A stretch of DNA of 64,000 nucleotides. It comes from Verrucomicrobiota bacterium. Its GTDB lineage: Bacteria; Verrucomicrobiota; Verrucomicrobiia; Verrucomicrobiales; Verrucomicrobiaceae. The position numbers and the translations under genes were made by a program. Below are positions 16,891 to 25,385 of the stretch, piece by piece (positions within the stretch are counted from its first letter, which is position 1; the number at the start of each line of letters is the position of its first letter). The DNA is taken from NCBI GenBank assembly GCA_025360015.1, contig JANYCZ010000067.1:62001-126000 (forward strand). Direction: 5' to 3'. The notes under the pieces are model-generated. The model searched no databases. It saw nothing but the letters and a program-made list of their open reading frames with translations, and had not been told where the DNA came from.

Positions 16891-16913
16891 AGGGGGATCG
16901 TCTTGATCCCCCT
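16891..16913. repeat. 23-bp palindrome between lsrF and dhaL
   Basis: AGGGGGATC and GATCCCCCT form perfect 9-bp arms around a 5-nt centre, 23 bp after the lsrF stop. It could be an attenuator or terminator. The same palindrome with one centre difference occurs inside mutS (44137-44159), which suggests a small mobile palindromic repeat rather than a simple terminator. A second small hairpin (AAGTAG/CTACTT) overlaps the lsrF stop codon. Confidence 0.6.
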
Positions 16914-16942
16914 ACCCCAACCACCTCCGCTCTCCTCCAACC

Positions 16943-17569
16943 ATGGAACTCAAACCCAACCAGGTGCGGCTCATGATGCTGCAAGTCGCCGATGCCATCA
17001 TCGCCGCTGAACCGATGCTCTCCCAAGCCGACCGCGATCTCGGCGATGGCGACCACGGTCTCGGCATGAAGCGCGGCATGGAAGCCGTCAAAGCCCAGCT
17101 TGAGCCCATGGAACCCGCCAGCGTGGAGCAGGTCTTCGTCACCACCGGCACCGCGATGATGACCAGCATGGGCGGCGCCTCCGGTGCCCTCTTCGGTACC
17201 GTTTATCGCGCCGGCGGCAAAGCCCTCGCAGGCCGTGAGTTCTTCGATGCCGAAGCCCTCGCCCTCCTCCTCGAAGCTGCCCTCGAAGGCGTTATGAAAC
17301 GCGGGGGGGCCAAGCCCGGCGACAAAACCATGATCGACGCCCTCGCTCCCGCCGCCGCCAAAGCCCGTGAATCCGCCTCTCTGTCACTCACCGCAGCACT
17401 GACCGCCGTCGCCGCAGCAGCCGAAGCCGGCAAAGAAGCCAGCAAGGCCATGATCGCCCAGTTCGGCCGCGCCAAAACCCTCGGCGAAGCCTGCCTCGGC
17501 TTCCCCGACGCCGGCGCCTGCTCCGTGGTCATCATGCTCAGCACGATGCGGGACTATGTGATGGTGTAG
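16943..17569 (+). CDS. dhaL: Dihydroxyacetone kinase L subunit (DhaL-type), no DhaK partner
   Basis: 208 aa. The ATP/Mg motif GDGDHG is at residues 34-39, followed by TSMGGASGALFGT and the GDKTMIDALAPA segment, all typical of DhaL, the all-helical nucleotide domain. Normally DhaL transfers phosphate (from ATP or DhaM) to dihydroxyacetone bound covalently by DhaK. No DhaK or DhaM is encoded in this window. Being next to an LsrF-type aldolase suggests it phosphorylates a sugar or hydroxyketone for that enzyme, possibly with a DhaK encoded elsewhere. The usual terminal motif is altered to FPDAGACS. Confidence 0.9.
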   Translation: MELKPNQVRLMMLQVADAIIAAEPMLSQADRDLGDGDHGLGMKRGMEAVKAQLEPMEPASVEQVFVTTGTAMMTSMGGASGALFGTVYRAGGKALAGREFFDAEALALLLEAALEGVMKRGGAKPGDKTMIDALAPAAAKARESASLSLTAALTAVAAAAEAGKEASKAMIAQFGRAKTLGEACLGFPDAGACSVVIMLSTMRDYVMV

Positions 17570-17636
17570 AACAGGCCGGGATCTCACAAAATTCCCTGTC
17601 CGGTTTCCCGTTCCCGCGTGAGATAATGCCAGACGC

Positions 17637-18170
17637 ATGAACACGCATGAGACCCAGGCCGCTCAGGTTTTCCTCGCCCATCACGATTTTGTGAGGGGGG
17701 TTGCGCTGAAGTATGCGCCTTGGCCGGGGCTGATGGAGGACATCGCGCAGCAGGTGTTTTTGGAGTTCATGGCGAAGGAGTCGCAGTGGGACCTGAGCAC
17801 GGATGCACGCCCGTTGCTGGCGACGATGACGCGGCACATCGCGATGCGGCAGTGGCGCGAGCGCACACGACAGCAGCCCGAGGTGGTGCAAAAGCTCGCC
17901 GATCACATCCGCCTGCTGGCGGAGGAACGCGAAGCTCCGCCGCGCTATGAAGAGGAAATCAGCGTATTGCGCAGCTGCCTGCAAAAGCTGCCGGAGAAAA
18001 GCCGCGAACTGGTGGAGCTCTACTATTACAACGACATCGGCACACCGCAGATCGCAGACCAGATCAACATGAAAGCGGACACCGTCTGCCGCGCCCTCTC
18101 CCGCGTGCGCGAAAAACTCCGCGAGTGCATCGAGCGCTCGACGAACCAGGGAGGTGCAGCGCATGCATGA
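17637..18170 (+). CDS. ECF-type RNA polymerase sigma factor
   Basis: 177 aa. Region 2 reads MEDIAQQVFLEFMA followed by LATMTRHIAMRQWRERTRQ; region 4 reads LPEKSRELVELYYYNDIGTPQIADQINMKADTVCRALSRVREKLRECI. This belongs to the planctomycete/verrucomicrobial ECF groups that pair with FecR-type proteins. The FecR-LamG gene lies 301 bp downstream in the same direction, separated by dispersed repeats, so the pair is probably a regulator/anti-sigma module responding to an envelope signal. Confidence 0.92.
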   Translation: MNTHETQAAQVFLAHHDFVRGVALKYAPWPGLMEDIAQQVFLEFMAKESQWDLSTDARPLLATMTRHIAMRQWRERTRQQPEVVQKLADHIRLLAEEREAPPRYEEEISVLRSCLQKLPEKSRELVELYYYNDIGTPQIADQINMKADTVCRALSRVREKLRECIERSTNQGGAAHA

Positions 18171-18235
18171 GGTGAATGGCGCATGGTTAAGACCCTCCAT
18201 CGTGCGTTTTGAAGATGCCGCCTGCGTCGTCGCGA

Positions 18236-18310
18236 CAGCGTCTTGGAGTGCGGTGGCAGAGATGCACGGCGCAAGCCTGCATCGACGACACCGCTTTCGC
18301 AGGGTGTTGA
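18236..18310 (+). repeat. Dispersed GC-rich repeat, copy 1
   Basis: Core CAGCGTCTTGGAGTGCGGTG followed by GATGCACGGCGCAAGCCTGCATCG and CCGCTTTCG. The same block occurs on the minus strand at 34388-34458 with about 80 percent identity. A related shorter copy lies inverted just downstream (18340-18393). All copies are intergenic. Confidence 0.8.
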
Positions 18311-18339
18311 GTGTTCTCCGTCCTTACCCTGCCATCTGG

Positions 18340-18393
18340 CCTGCTAAAGCGGCGGCGCGCCCAGGCTTGCCGCACGCACTCCAAGACGCTGCC
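18340..18393 (-). repeat. Dispersed GC-rich repeat, inverted copy 2
   Basis: On the minus strand this reads CAGCGTCTTGGAGTGCGTGC, then GGCAAGCCTG and CCGCCGCTTTAGCAGG, a variant of the copy at 18236. Together the two form a large inverted repeat between the sigma gene and the FecR-LamG gene and could fold in RNA. No gene lies in the 18171-18471 gap. Confidence 0.7.
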
Positions 18394-18471
18394 GCGCCCG
18401 CGCTAGCACCATCCTGGATGCCGCCGAAGTCTGGAAAACGAAGAACACTCCGCTTTAACTAAGCCCCGCGC

Positions 18472-19989
18472 ATGCCTGACACCGACACTTTGATCCAGCA
18501 CTACCTCGAAGGCACGCTCACCACGGCCGAGGCGGAGGAGTTGCACGAGCTGCTCAAAGCGCATCCAGAGCTGGGCGCGCGCCTGCTGCAGCACTTCGAC
18601 ATGGATGCCATGCTGCGCGCCACGAAGCCGCTGCTGGCGGAAAACATCATCCGTCCCGCGTTGCTGCCGAAGCGCCGCTTCACCTTTGCCACGGTCACGA
18701 GTGTGGCGGCGATGGCGGCCTGCATCACGCTGCTGGGCACTTGGGTGATGAATGCGGCGCTGGATCTGCGGCCCGAAGCCGAGGAAACGACAGCCTCCGT
18801 GGCCGTGCTGACGCGCGGTGTGAATCTGGAATGGGAATCTGCCGCCATCACCCCCGGCACGCCGCTCTCGCCGGGCTGGCTGAAGTTGAAATCGGGCATC
18901 GCGCAGATCGAGTTCTATCAAGGGGCACGCGTCTTGATCGAAGGGCCGGCAGAATTGCAGCTCGTCTCCTCAGGCGAGGCCACCTGCACCCGCGGCAAAC
19001 TCAGCGCGCAGGTGCCCCCCCAGGCCAAGGGCTTCCGCATCAACACACCCAAAGGCACCATCGTCGATCTCGGAACGGAGTTCGGTCTCGATGTGAGAGG
19101 CGCAAATGAGGAGGTGCATGTGTTCAAAGGCGAGGTGGAGCTGCACCAGCCTGCTGTGACGATGAAATCCCTCAAAGAAGGCCAGGCCATGGCGATTGCA
19201 GGCAACACGGCGATGCTTACGGCGAATGCATCGAGCTTTGCCTCGCTGAACGAGATGGACGCCCGCAGCGCGATGTCTCAGCGCTTCCAGTTTGAAAAGT
19301 GGCTGGTCTCTAGTGCGAGGGTGAATGCCGATGCCGGACTGCGGCTGCGCTTTGATTTCCAAGATGACGAAGGCTCGCGCTCGCTTCGCAATCACGCCGT
19401 GAACGGCGGCCAGATTTCAGACGGCAGCATCGTCGGCGCTTCCTGGACCACGGGCCGCTGGCCCGGCAAGCGCGCCCTGGAATTCCGCAATGTGAGCGAC
19501 CGCGTGCGGCTGAACATTCCCGGCGAAACCAAGGCGCTGACCATGGCCGTCTGGGTGCGCGTGAACGGCCTGGACCGCTCCTTCAACTCCCTCTTCATGT
19601 CTGAAAAATGGGGCGATCGCAAAGTCCACTGGCAGATCACGCGGGACGGCCGAGTGCGCCTCGGCATCGCCGGCAGCAATGGCGCACGACACGCTGACCA
19701 CGACACCCCCGTCCTCTTTACCCCGGAACACTTTGGCCGCTGGACGCACCTGGCCGTCGTTTTTGATCCCGTGGCCGGCGAGGTAAGGCACTATGCCAAT
19801 GGCGAACTGCTGACACGCTCCACCCTCAAGGACACCGAGGCGCTGAAGATCGGCATGGCCGAACTCGGCAACTGGAACGACCGCTCCACCGGCGGAGTCG
19901 CCATTCGCCACCTCAGCGGAGCCATGGACGAGTTCGCCCTCTGGGACCGCGCCCTGAGCGATGCGGAGATCGCGGCCTTGGCGAAGTGA
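18472..19989 (+). CDS. FecR-type anti-sigma protein with LamG/concanavalin-like domain
   Basis: 505 aa. Cytoplasmic N-terminus (about residues 1-70, TTAEAEELHELLKAHPEL) typical of sigma-binding ends, one transmembrane helix (about 72-92, TVTSVAAMAACITLLGTWVM), then a FecR domain whose signature is FRINTPKGTIVDLGTEFGLDV. From about residue 285 a LamG-like jelly roll follows (RALEFRNVSDRVRLNIPGET, MAVWVRVNG, HFGRWTHLAVVFDP, MDEFALWDRALSDAEI). FecR proteins transmit an outer signal to an ECF sigma factor; here the LamG part may bind a glycan outside the cell. The sigma gene at 17637 is the obvious partner. Confidence 0.9.
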   Translation: MPDTDTLIQHYLEGTLTTAEAEELHELLKAHPELGARLLQHFDMDAMLRATKPLLAENIIRPALLPKRRFTFATVTSVAAMAACITLLGTWVMNAALDLRPEAEETTASVAVLTRGVNLEWESAAITPGTPLSPGWLKLKSGIAQIEFYQGARVLIEGPAELQLVSSGEATCTRGKLSAQVPPQAKGFRINTPKGTIVDLGTEFGLDVRGANEEVHVFKGEVELHQPAVTMKSLKEGQAMAIAGNTAMLTANASSFASLNEMDARSAMSQRFQFEKWLVSSARVNADAGLRLRFDFQDDEGSRSLRNHAVNGGQISDGSIVGASWTTGRWPGKRALEFRNVSDRVRLNIPGETKALTMAVWVRVNGLDRSFNSLFMSEKWGDRKVHWQITRDGRVRLGIAGSNGARHADHDTPVLFTPEHFGRWTHLAVVFDPVAGEVRHYANGELLTRSTLKDTEALKIGMAELGNWNDRSTGGVAIRHLSGAMDEFALWDRALSDAEIAALAK

Positions 19990-20184
19990 GGTCTGGTGCG
20001 ACAGCCTGGCACAGGCGGCGATGGGAACGGCTCCATCTCTTTCACCGTCTCTGGTGAGGGAAAGAATTCCATATTCATCCGTTGAGGGGGGGCTTGCCCT
20101 AAGGTAAGGAGGGGTTCGGCTCCGTATTGACAGTCATGGACTGCGTTACCGAATTTCGGAAACAGCATTCAATGGGTAATCTCC

Positions 20185-20775
20185 ATGATCAGCGACTCGG
20201 CCCCAGACATCCTCACCCAGCTTCGCGCCGCGACAGCGGTGGCACACCGCCAGTTGGAAGAGCAGATCGACCTTCCGAAGGTATGCGCCGATCATGTAAG
20301 TTATGTGCGGCTTTTGGAGGATTTTCTAGGGCTTTTCGAGCCGTTTGAAGAGTCTCTGCAAATGATCGCAGGCTGGGAGGAACAGGGCTTTCACTGGAGC
20401 GAGCGGGCCAAAACACCCATGCTGCGTGAAGATCTGCGTGTGCTCGGCCGTTCCGAAGCGGAGCTGGAGGCTCTGCCCCGCTGCACGGATCTGCCAAGGC
20501 CGGCAAGTCTGGCGGAGGCGTTTGGCTGCGCTTACGTCCTGGAGGGGTCCACGCTCGGTGGCAGGCACATTCTGGGCGTGCTGGCGAAGACCGATGTTCC
20601 GGGGGAGGCACGCCACTACTTTTCGAGCTATGGTGAAAACGTGGCGGCTCGCTGGCGCGCGTTCTGTGCGATGCTTGCCCAATTTCCAAACACCGACGCC
20701 GACGCCGGTGCGATGGCCGCCATGGCCGTGCAGACATTCGACAAATTTGGGTCTTGGCTTTGCCATCAACGATGA
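20185..20775 (+). CDS. bphO: Heme oxygenase (biliverdin-forming)
   Basis: 196 aa, the usual size of bacterial BphO/HmuO-type heme oxygenases. The proximal heme ligand is His21 in ATAVAHRQLE and the distal helix is AYVLEGSTLGGRHIL, whose glycine-rich kink lets heme be oxidised at the alpha position. The product biliverdin is the chromophore of bacteriophytochromes, and the phytochrome gene overlaps this stop codon (ATGA, 20772-20775), so chromophore synthesis and receptor are translationally coupled. Confidence 0.93.
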   Translation: MISDSAPDILTQLRAATAVAHRQLEEQIDLPKVCADHVSYVRLLEDFLGLFEPFEESLQMIAGWEEQGFHWSERAKTPMLREDLRVLGRSEAELEALPRCTDLPRPASLAEAFGCAYVLEGSTLGGRHILGVLAKTDVPGEARHYFSSYGENVAARWRAFCAMLAQFPNTDADAGAMAAMAVQTFDKFGSWLCHQR

Positions 20776-22976
20776 ACGAACTGGTCACCACAGCGCAGCT
20801 TGATGGATGCAGTCGTGAACCGATCCATATCCCTGGCTCGATCCAGCCGCATGGCGCGCTGCTGGTGCTGAGCGAGGATGGGCTGACCTGCCTGCAGGCG
20901 AGTGCCAATTGCGCCGAATTTCTCGGTGGCGAGTTTGCCGACATTGTGGGTCGCACCTTGTCAGACGCGGCACCTGCCGCCGCTGCCGCTATCATGCAGG
21001 CGCTGGCAGCGGCAGGTGCCGTGCTGCCCTCCCCCATCACGCTGGCAATAGGGCAGAAACGTTTCGATGTTTCACTGCATCGCACTGCGGCGGGCGTGAT
21101 CGCGGAATTTGAAGCCGCAGGGCCGGACAATGCCTATTTTCACCGGCACCTGCAGCATGCCCTCGCGGATCTGAAGTCCGCACCGGATCCCAAGACGCTG
21201 TACCAGCGTGCCTTGAGCTTTGTCAGCCAGCTCACCGGATTTGAGCGGGTGATGATGTATCGCTTTGATGTGGACTGGCACGGCCAGGTCGTGGCCGAGC
21301 ACCTCAGCGCGCCGGTCGAATCGTATGACGGTCTGCACTTCCCCGCCACGGACATCCCCACGCAGGCCCGTGAGCTTTACAGCAAGAGCTGGCTCCGCCT
21401 GATCCCCAGCTCCTCCTACAAACCCGTGCGGGTGGAGCCTGCGGCAAATCCCTGCACCGGCAAACCGCTCGACATGAGCTTCGTCTCGCTGCGCAGTGTC
21501 TCGCCCATCCATCTCGAATACCTGCGCAACATGGACGTGGCGGCCTCCATGTCCATTTCGCTCATTGTTGAGGGCCGCCTGTGGGGGCTCATCGCCTGCC
21601 ATCATCGCACCCCCCGTGTGCTGCCCTTTGCCATCCGGGCGGTGTGCGAGATTTTCGGGCAGGTCGTTTCGTTTGAAATTGGCGCGCGGCAGGAGGCGGA
21701 GCTCCTTTCGCAATTTGTGCAGGCCAAGGAAATCCAGTCGCAGTTTTTCGACGTCATCGCTGGGGAGCAAAATGTGCTGGATGCGCTGGTGAAATACACG
21801 CCGCAGTTGCTGGCATTCATGGGCGCGGGCGGTGCGGCGATCCACGTCAACCAGGAGACGACGCTCTTGGGGGAAACTCCTTCTGCGGAGCAGGTGGCGG
21901 CGCTGGTCATGTGGCTGCAAACACAGGAACTGAATCCGACTTTGGCGACCGATGCCCTCTCCCAGCAGTATCCGCCGGCTTCTGCGTTTCATGCTGTGGG
22001 AAGCGGCCTGCTCGCGGTGAAGCTTTCTCCTGTAGAGCCTCATTACCTGCTTTGGTTTCGTCCGGAAGTCATTCGGACGGTGACTTGGGCCGGGCAGCCG
22101 GACAAACCGGCCGATCCGAACGAGCGCCTCAACCCCCGGAAATCCTTTGCCGCGTGGCAGCAGAAGGTGATGGGGCAAGCGAGGCCGTGGGGGGAAGCGG
22201 AACGCAAGGGCGCGCGCGAATTGAGGCTGGCCATCAATGCGCTGGTGCTGCGCCGCACGCAGACGCTGCTCAGCGAAAACATGGAACTCGAACGCCGCAA
22301 CACCGATCTGAATTCCTTCGCCTACATCGCCGCGCATGATCTGCGCGAGCCGCTGCGGGGTCTGCAAAATCACCTGGTCTTCATGCGGGAGGATCACAGC
22401 CCGGAGCTTTCCACCGAAGCCCTGCGCAAGCTGAGCACCATGGAATCACTCGTGGTGCTGTCCAAGGAGCTGATCGACACGCTGAACCACTACTCGCACA
22501 TCGGGCGCATCGAGATCGCAGCGCATGATGTGAATGTAGGAACTCTCGTCGATGACGTGCTCCTCAGTCTTGCAGGAACAATCCGGGAAAAAGGTGTCGA
22601 GGTCCGGCGGCCCAAGCTGCTGCCGACGCTTGCCTGCGATACCGTGCTCACGCGCGAGGTCTTTGCCAACCTGATCACCAACGCCGTGAAATACAACGAC
22701 CACGAAGAGAAGTGGATCGAAATCGGCTGCGTCGAAGCTCCGGGCGACCCCGTCACCTTCTACGTGCGGGACAATGGCATAGGCATCCGCGAAAAACATT
22801 TTGCCGACATCTTCCAGATGTTTCGAAGACTCCACGCGCATGAAGCCTACAGCGGTGGGACCGGCGCGGGCCTGACCATCGCGAAAAATATCGTCGAGCG
22901 CCACGGCGGCCGCATCTGGGTTGAATCCGCGTTTGGCCAGGGAACGACGTTTTACTTCCAACTCCAACCCAAGTGA
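20772..22976 (+). CDS. bphP: Bacteriophytochrome histidine kinase
   Basis: 734 aa. Start taken at ATG 20772 in the ATGA overlap. Domain order: PAS (about 15-110) with biliverdin-binding Cys13 in GCSREPIHIPGSIQPHG, GAF (about 130-300) with LHFPATDIPTQARELY and LRSVSPIHLEYLRNM, PHY (about 310-490), HisKA with phospho-acceptor His522 (AAHDLREPLRG), and HATPase (NLITNAVKYND, VRDNGIGIREKH, GGTGAGLTIAKNIVERHGG). The Cys position shows it uses biliverdin, not phycocyanobilin. It senses red/far-red light and probably phosphorylates the receiver domain of the next gene. Confidence 0.96.
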   Translation: MNELVTTAQLDGCSREPIHIPGSIQPHGALLVLSEDGLTCLQASANCAEFLGGEFADIVGRTLSDAAPAAAAAIMQALAAAGAVLPSPITLAIGQKRFDVSLHRTAAGVIAEFEAAGPDNAYFHRHLQHALADLKSAPDPKTLYQRALSFVSQLTGFERVMMYRFDVDWHGQVVAEHLSAPVESYDGLHFPATDIPTQARELYSKSWLRLIPSSSYKPVRVEPAANPCTGKPLDMSFVSLRSVSPIHLEYLRNMDVAASMSISLIVEGRLWGLIACHHRTPRVLPFAIRAVCEIFGQVVSFEIGARQEAELLSQFVQAKEIQSQFFDVIAGEQNVLDALVKYTPQLLAFMGAGGAAIHVNQETTLLGETPSAEQVAALVMWLQTQELNPTLATDALSQQYPPASAFHAVGSGLLAVKLSPVEPHYLLWFRPEVIRTVTWAGQPDKPADPNERLNPRKSFAAWQQKVMGQARPWGEAERKGARELRLAINALVLRRTQTLLSENMELERRNTDLNSFAYIAAHDLREPLRGLQNHLVFMREDHSPELSTEALRKLSTMESLVVLSKELIDTLNHYSHIGRIEIAAHDVNVGTLVDDVLLSLAGTIREKGVEVRRPKLLPTLACDTVLTREVFANLITNAVKYNDHEEKWIEIGCVEAPGDPVTFYVRDNGIGIREKHFADIFQMFRRLHAHEAYSGGTGAGLTIAKNIVERHGGRIWVESAFGQGTTFYFQLQPK

Positions 22977-24565
22977 TGCTCCCAGTTCCTCCACCCCCCG
23001 GCGGCTCAGAGATTGAGACCCTGAGAGTTTTTCTTCTGGATGACAACGCCACTGACCGCGAAACCTGCCGCCGCCACCTCGCCCGGGTCGAAGTCGCAAC
23101 GTATGAGTTTGCCGAGCACAATTCCGTGGATGGTGCCCTCGAACTCGTCCACGCGTGGGACCCGCAGTGCATCCTGCTCGACTACCGTCTTCACGATGGC
23201 GATGGCCTCCAGTTTCTGGAATCCCTCAGCAGCATCGGCGGTCCGCGGCGCTACCCTGTGGTGATGCTGACCGGCACCGGCAGTGCGCAGCTCGCGGTGA
23301 AAGTGATGAAGATCGGCGCGCAAGACTATCTGTCCAAAGACACCCTGAACCCCGAGCTGCTGCACCGCGCCATTGAGGGTGCCATTTACCGCGCCCGCAC
23401 GGAGCGCCTGCTGGAGGACCAGCGCATCGAGATGGCGCGTCTCTACCTCGAAGCCCAGGACGCTAATGCACGGAAAGATCAGTTTCTCGCCAATCTTTCC
23501 CACGAACTGCGCACGCCGCTGAACCCCGTGCTCACGGCCGTCAGCCAGACGGATTTCACAGGTGTCACAGCTAAGGAGTTCATCCAAACCTTCGCGATGA
23601 TCAGGCGCAACATCGAGGTGGAGGCACGGCTTATTGATGACATGCTCGATCTCACCCGCATCAGCACAGGGAAGCTGCAGATCCATTCACGCGCCATCGA
23701 TCTGCACGAAGTGCTGCGCCACGCTGCGGAAGCCTGCGAGGCTGAGCGGCTGGCCAAAGGCATCCGCCTCGACTGGCATCTGGCGGCAAACATCATCCAT
23801 CTCGATGCCGACGCCGGCCGCATCCAGCAGGTCTTTTGGAACCTCATTAAGAACGCGGTCAAATTCACTCCAAGAGAAGGGATAATCGCCGTCACCACGC
23901 GCACGGTGGAGGAAAATGTGGAGATCGAGGTGGCTGACTCGGGCATCGGCCTGCCAGGCGGTGGCACCGAAAAAATATTCGACGCTTTTGAGCAGGGCAG
24001 TTCCGAGGTCACACGGAAGTTTGGCGGCCTGGGGCTTGGGCTCGCCATTTCCAAAGCCCTCGTCACAGCGCATGGCGGGACCATTCACGCCGCCAATCGT
24101 GAGCAAGGCAGCGGTGCCGTTTTCACCGTTCGGCTGCCTCTCGGCCTGCCGCCAGATCCCGGTCACCAGACCGCTCTGACCCCTCAGCCATCGGTTCATT
24201 CCCTCGCCAAGGGTGCCACCATTCTCCTGGTCGAAGACCATGCGGACAGTGCGTCCATCCTCTCCCGCATGCTCATCGCCCGCGGCTACCACGTGCATGT
24301 GGCCTCCACCGTCCGCGAGGCGCTCGACCTTGCGGCCGCGCATCCTATCGACTGTCTCGTGAGCGACCTCGGCCTGCCAGACGCCAGCGGCCTCGAACTG
24401 ATGGAAAAGCTCGCGGCGATACGGCCGCTCCCGGCCATCGCCCTCAGCGGCTATGGGATGGAGAGCGATGTCCAGCGCTCCCTGGCTGCGGGATTCAAGC
24501 TGCACCTCACCAAGCCCGTGGACTTTCAGCAGGTGCTCAGTGCGCTCCAAACCCTCTTGCGCTGA
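22976..24565 (+). CDS. Hybrid response regulator / histidine kinase / response regulator
   Basis: 529 aa. Order: receiver domain (about 15-135, Asp69 in ILLDYRLHDGDG), HisKA with His176 (FLANLSHELRTPLNP), HATPase (WNLIKNAVKFTPREG, VADSGIGLPGG, GGLGLGLAISKALVTAHGG), and a second receiver (about 410-525, Asp464 in LVSDLGLPDASG, LTKPVD). The ATG overlaps the bphP stop (TGATG). No DNA-binding domain is present, so it is a phosphorelay intermediate: probably BphP phosphorylates the first receiver, which controls the kinase core. The final output regulator is not in the window. Confidence 0.93.
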   Translation: MLPVPPPPGGSEIETLRVFLLDDNATDRETCRRHLARVEVATYEFAEHNSVDGALELVHAWDPQCILLDYRLHDGDGLQFLESLSSIGGPRRYPVVMLTGTGSAQLAVKVMKIGAQDYLSKDTLNPELLHRAIEGAIYRARTERLLEDQRIEMARLYLEAQDANARKDQFLANLSHELRTPLNPVLTAVSQTDFTGVTAKEFIQTFAMIRRNIEVEARLIDDMLDLTRISTGKLQIHSRAIDLHEVLRHAAEACEAERLAKGIRLDWHLAANIIHLDADAGRIQQVFWNLIKNAVKFTPREGIIAVTTRTVEENVEIEVADSGIGLPGGGTEKIFDAFEQGSSEVTRKFGGLGLGLAISKALVTAHGGTIHAANREQGSGAVFTVRLPLGLPPDPGHQTALTPQPSVHSLAKGATILLVEDHADSASILSRMLIARGYHVHVASTVREALDLAAAHPIDCLVSDLGLPDASGLELMEKLAAIRPLPAIALSGYGMESDVQRSLAAGFKLHLTKPVDFQQVLSALQTLLR

Positions 24566-24605
24566 GCCCCCGCCAAAAGCCGCAGAAGTCGCACAACACG
24601 GCTAT

Positions 24606-24634
24606 TTGACAAACCCGTGTGTAAAACATAGTTG
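24606..24634 (+). promoter_or_regulatory. Possible promoter of the AbrB/Doc pair
   Basis: A consensus -35 hexamer TTGACA (24606-24611) is followed at 17 bp by TAGTTG, a weak -10. It lies just upstream of the antitoxin ATG (24640), leaving a very short leader. Such leaders are common for autoregulated antitoxin operons. The -10 match is poor, so confidence is low. Confidence 0.3.
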
Positions 24635-24639
24635 TACCC

Positions 24640-24870
24640 ATGATCAAGACTCTCAGCAAGATCGGCAACTCCCAGGGTCTCATCTTTGATTCCGCGCTCC
24701 TCCAGCTCGCCCGGCTCAAGGTGGGAGATGAGGTGAATGTGGAGGTGCATGCAGGCGGCACGATCACCATCACACCCATGGCTCCGGCGGTCATCGAGGC
24801 TGCCAAAGCTGCTGAAACGGTCAAACGCCTGATCCAGAAGAACAGCGAACTGTTCCGCCGCCTGTCATGA
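24640..24870 (+). CDS. AbrB/MazE-type antitoxin
   Basis: 76 aa. The N-terminal half is a swapped-hairpin AbrB fold: MIKTLSKIGNSQGLIFDSALL, then LKVGDEVNVEVHAGGTITITPM. The C-terminal helix (AAKAAETVKRLIQKNSELFRRL) is the usual toxin-binding tail. Its stop overlaps the ATG of the Doc-like gene by 4 bp (ATGA, 24867-24870). It probably represses its own operon and masks the partner. Confidence 0.88.
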   Translation: MIKTLSKIGNSQGLIFDSALLQLARLKVGDEVNVEVHAGGTITITPMAPAVIEAAKAAETVKRLIQKNSELFRRLS

Positions 24871-25262
24871 CCTCCCAGATTCTGCATCCGACCCTGGATG
24901 GGGTGCTTGGCATTCATGCTGAAGTCCTCGCCATCCATGGCGGGAGTCCCGGTCTCAAATCCCGTGAACTGCTAGAATCCGCCTTGGCGACTGCCAAGGC
25001 CGCGCTGTCGGGAATCCCCCTGATCTCTGATCCCATCGAAATCGCGGCGGCCTATTTGTTCTATCTGGGCCGCAACGACGCCTTCGTCGATGGCAGCAAC
25101 CGTGTCGCCTTGGCCACCTGTCTGGTGTTCTTGAGTGAAAACGGCTGGCTGATAAGTGAAGACCTCGATGTGGATGCCTGGGAAAGCCTCACCCTCGAAG
25201 CGGCTGCCGGCGTCCTCACTCGTGAGGAGGTGACCCAAAGGCTGCGCGGACTGGTGGAGTAG
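24867..25262 (+). CDS. Doc/Fic-family toxin with degenerate catalytic motif
   Basis: 131 aa, full length for Doc. The overall family pattern is clear (HGGSPGLKSRELLESALATA, IAAAYLFYLGRN, ATCLVFLSENGW). Doc toxins phosphorylate EF-Tu using the motif H-x-F-x-D-G-N-K-R. Here residues 70-79 read NDAFVDGSNR: the catalytic His is Asp71 and the Asn-Lys pair is Ser77-Asn78, while the Phe, Asp, Gly and Arg are kept. The frame is intact and the antitoxin overlaps it, so this looks like a catalytically dead toxin kept in an operon, or a variant with changed chemistry. Confidence 0.85.
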   Translation: MTSQILHPTLDGVLGIHAEVLAIHGGSPGLKSRELLESALATAKAALSGIPLISDPIEIAAAYLFYLGRNDAFVDGSNRVALATCLVFLSENGWLISEDLDVDAWESLTLEAAAGVLTREEVTQRLRGLVE

Positions 25263-25385
25263 CTGCCTTACGCCTGGCCTGGGATCACGATCAACCGTCC
25301 GAGAGCCCCTTTTGGGTCCTCGATCCCTGCAACCACTGCGTGCAGAAGTTTGAAATTTTCGAGAAGTAGGCTCTGATTTCTCATC

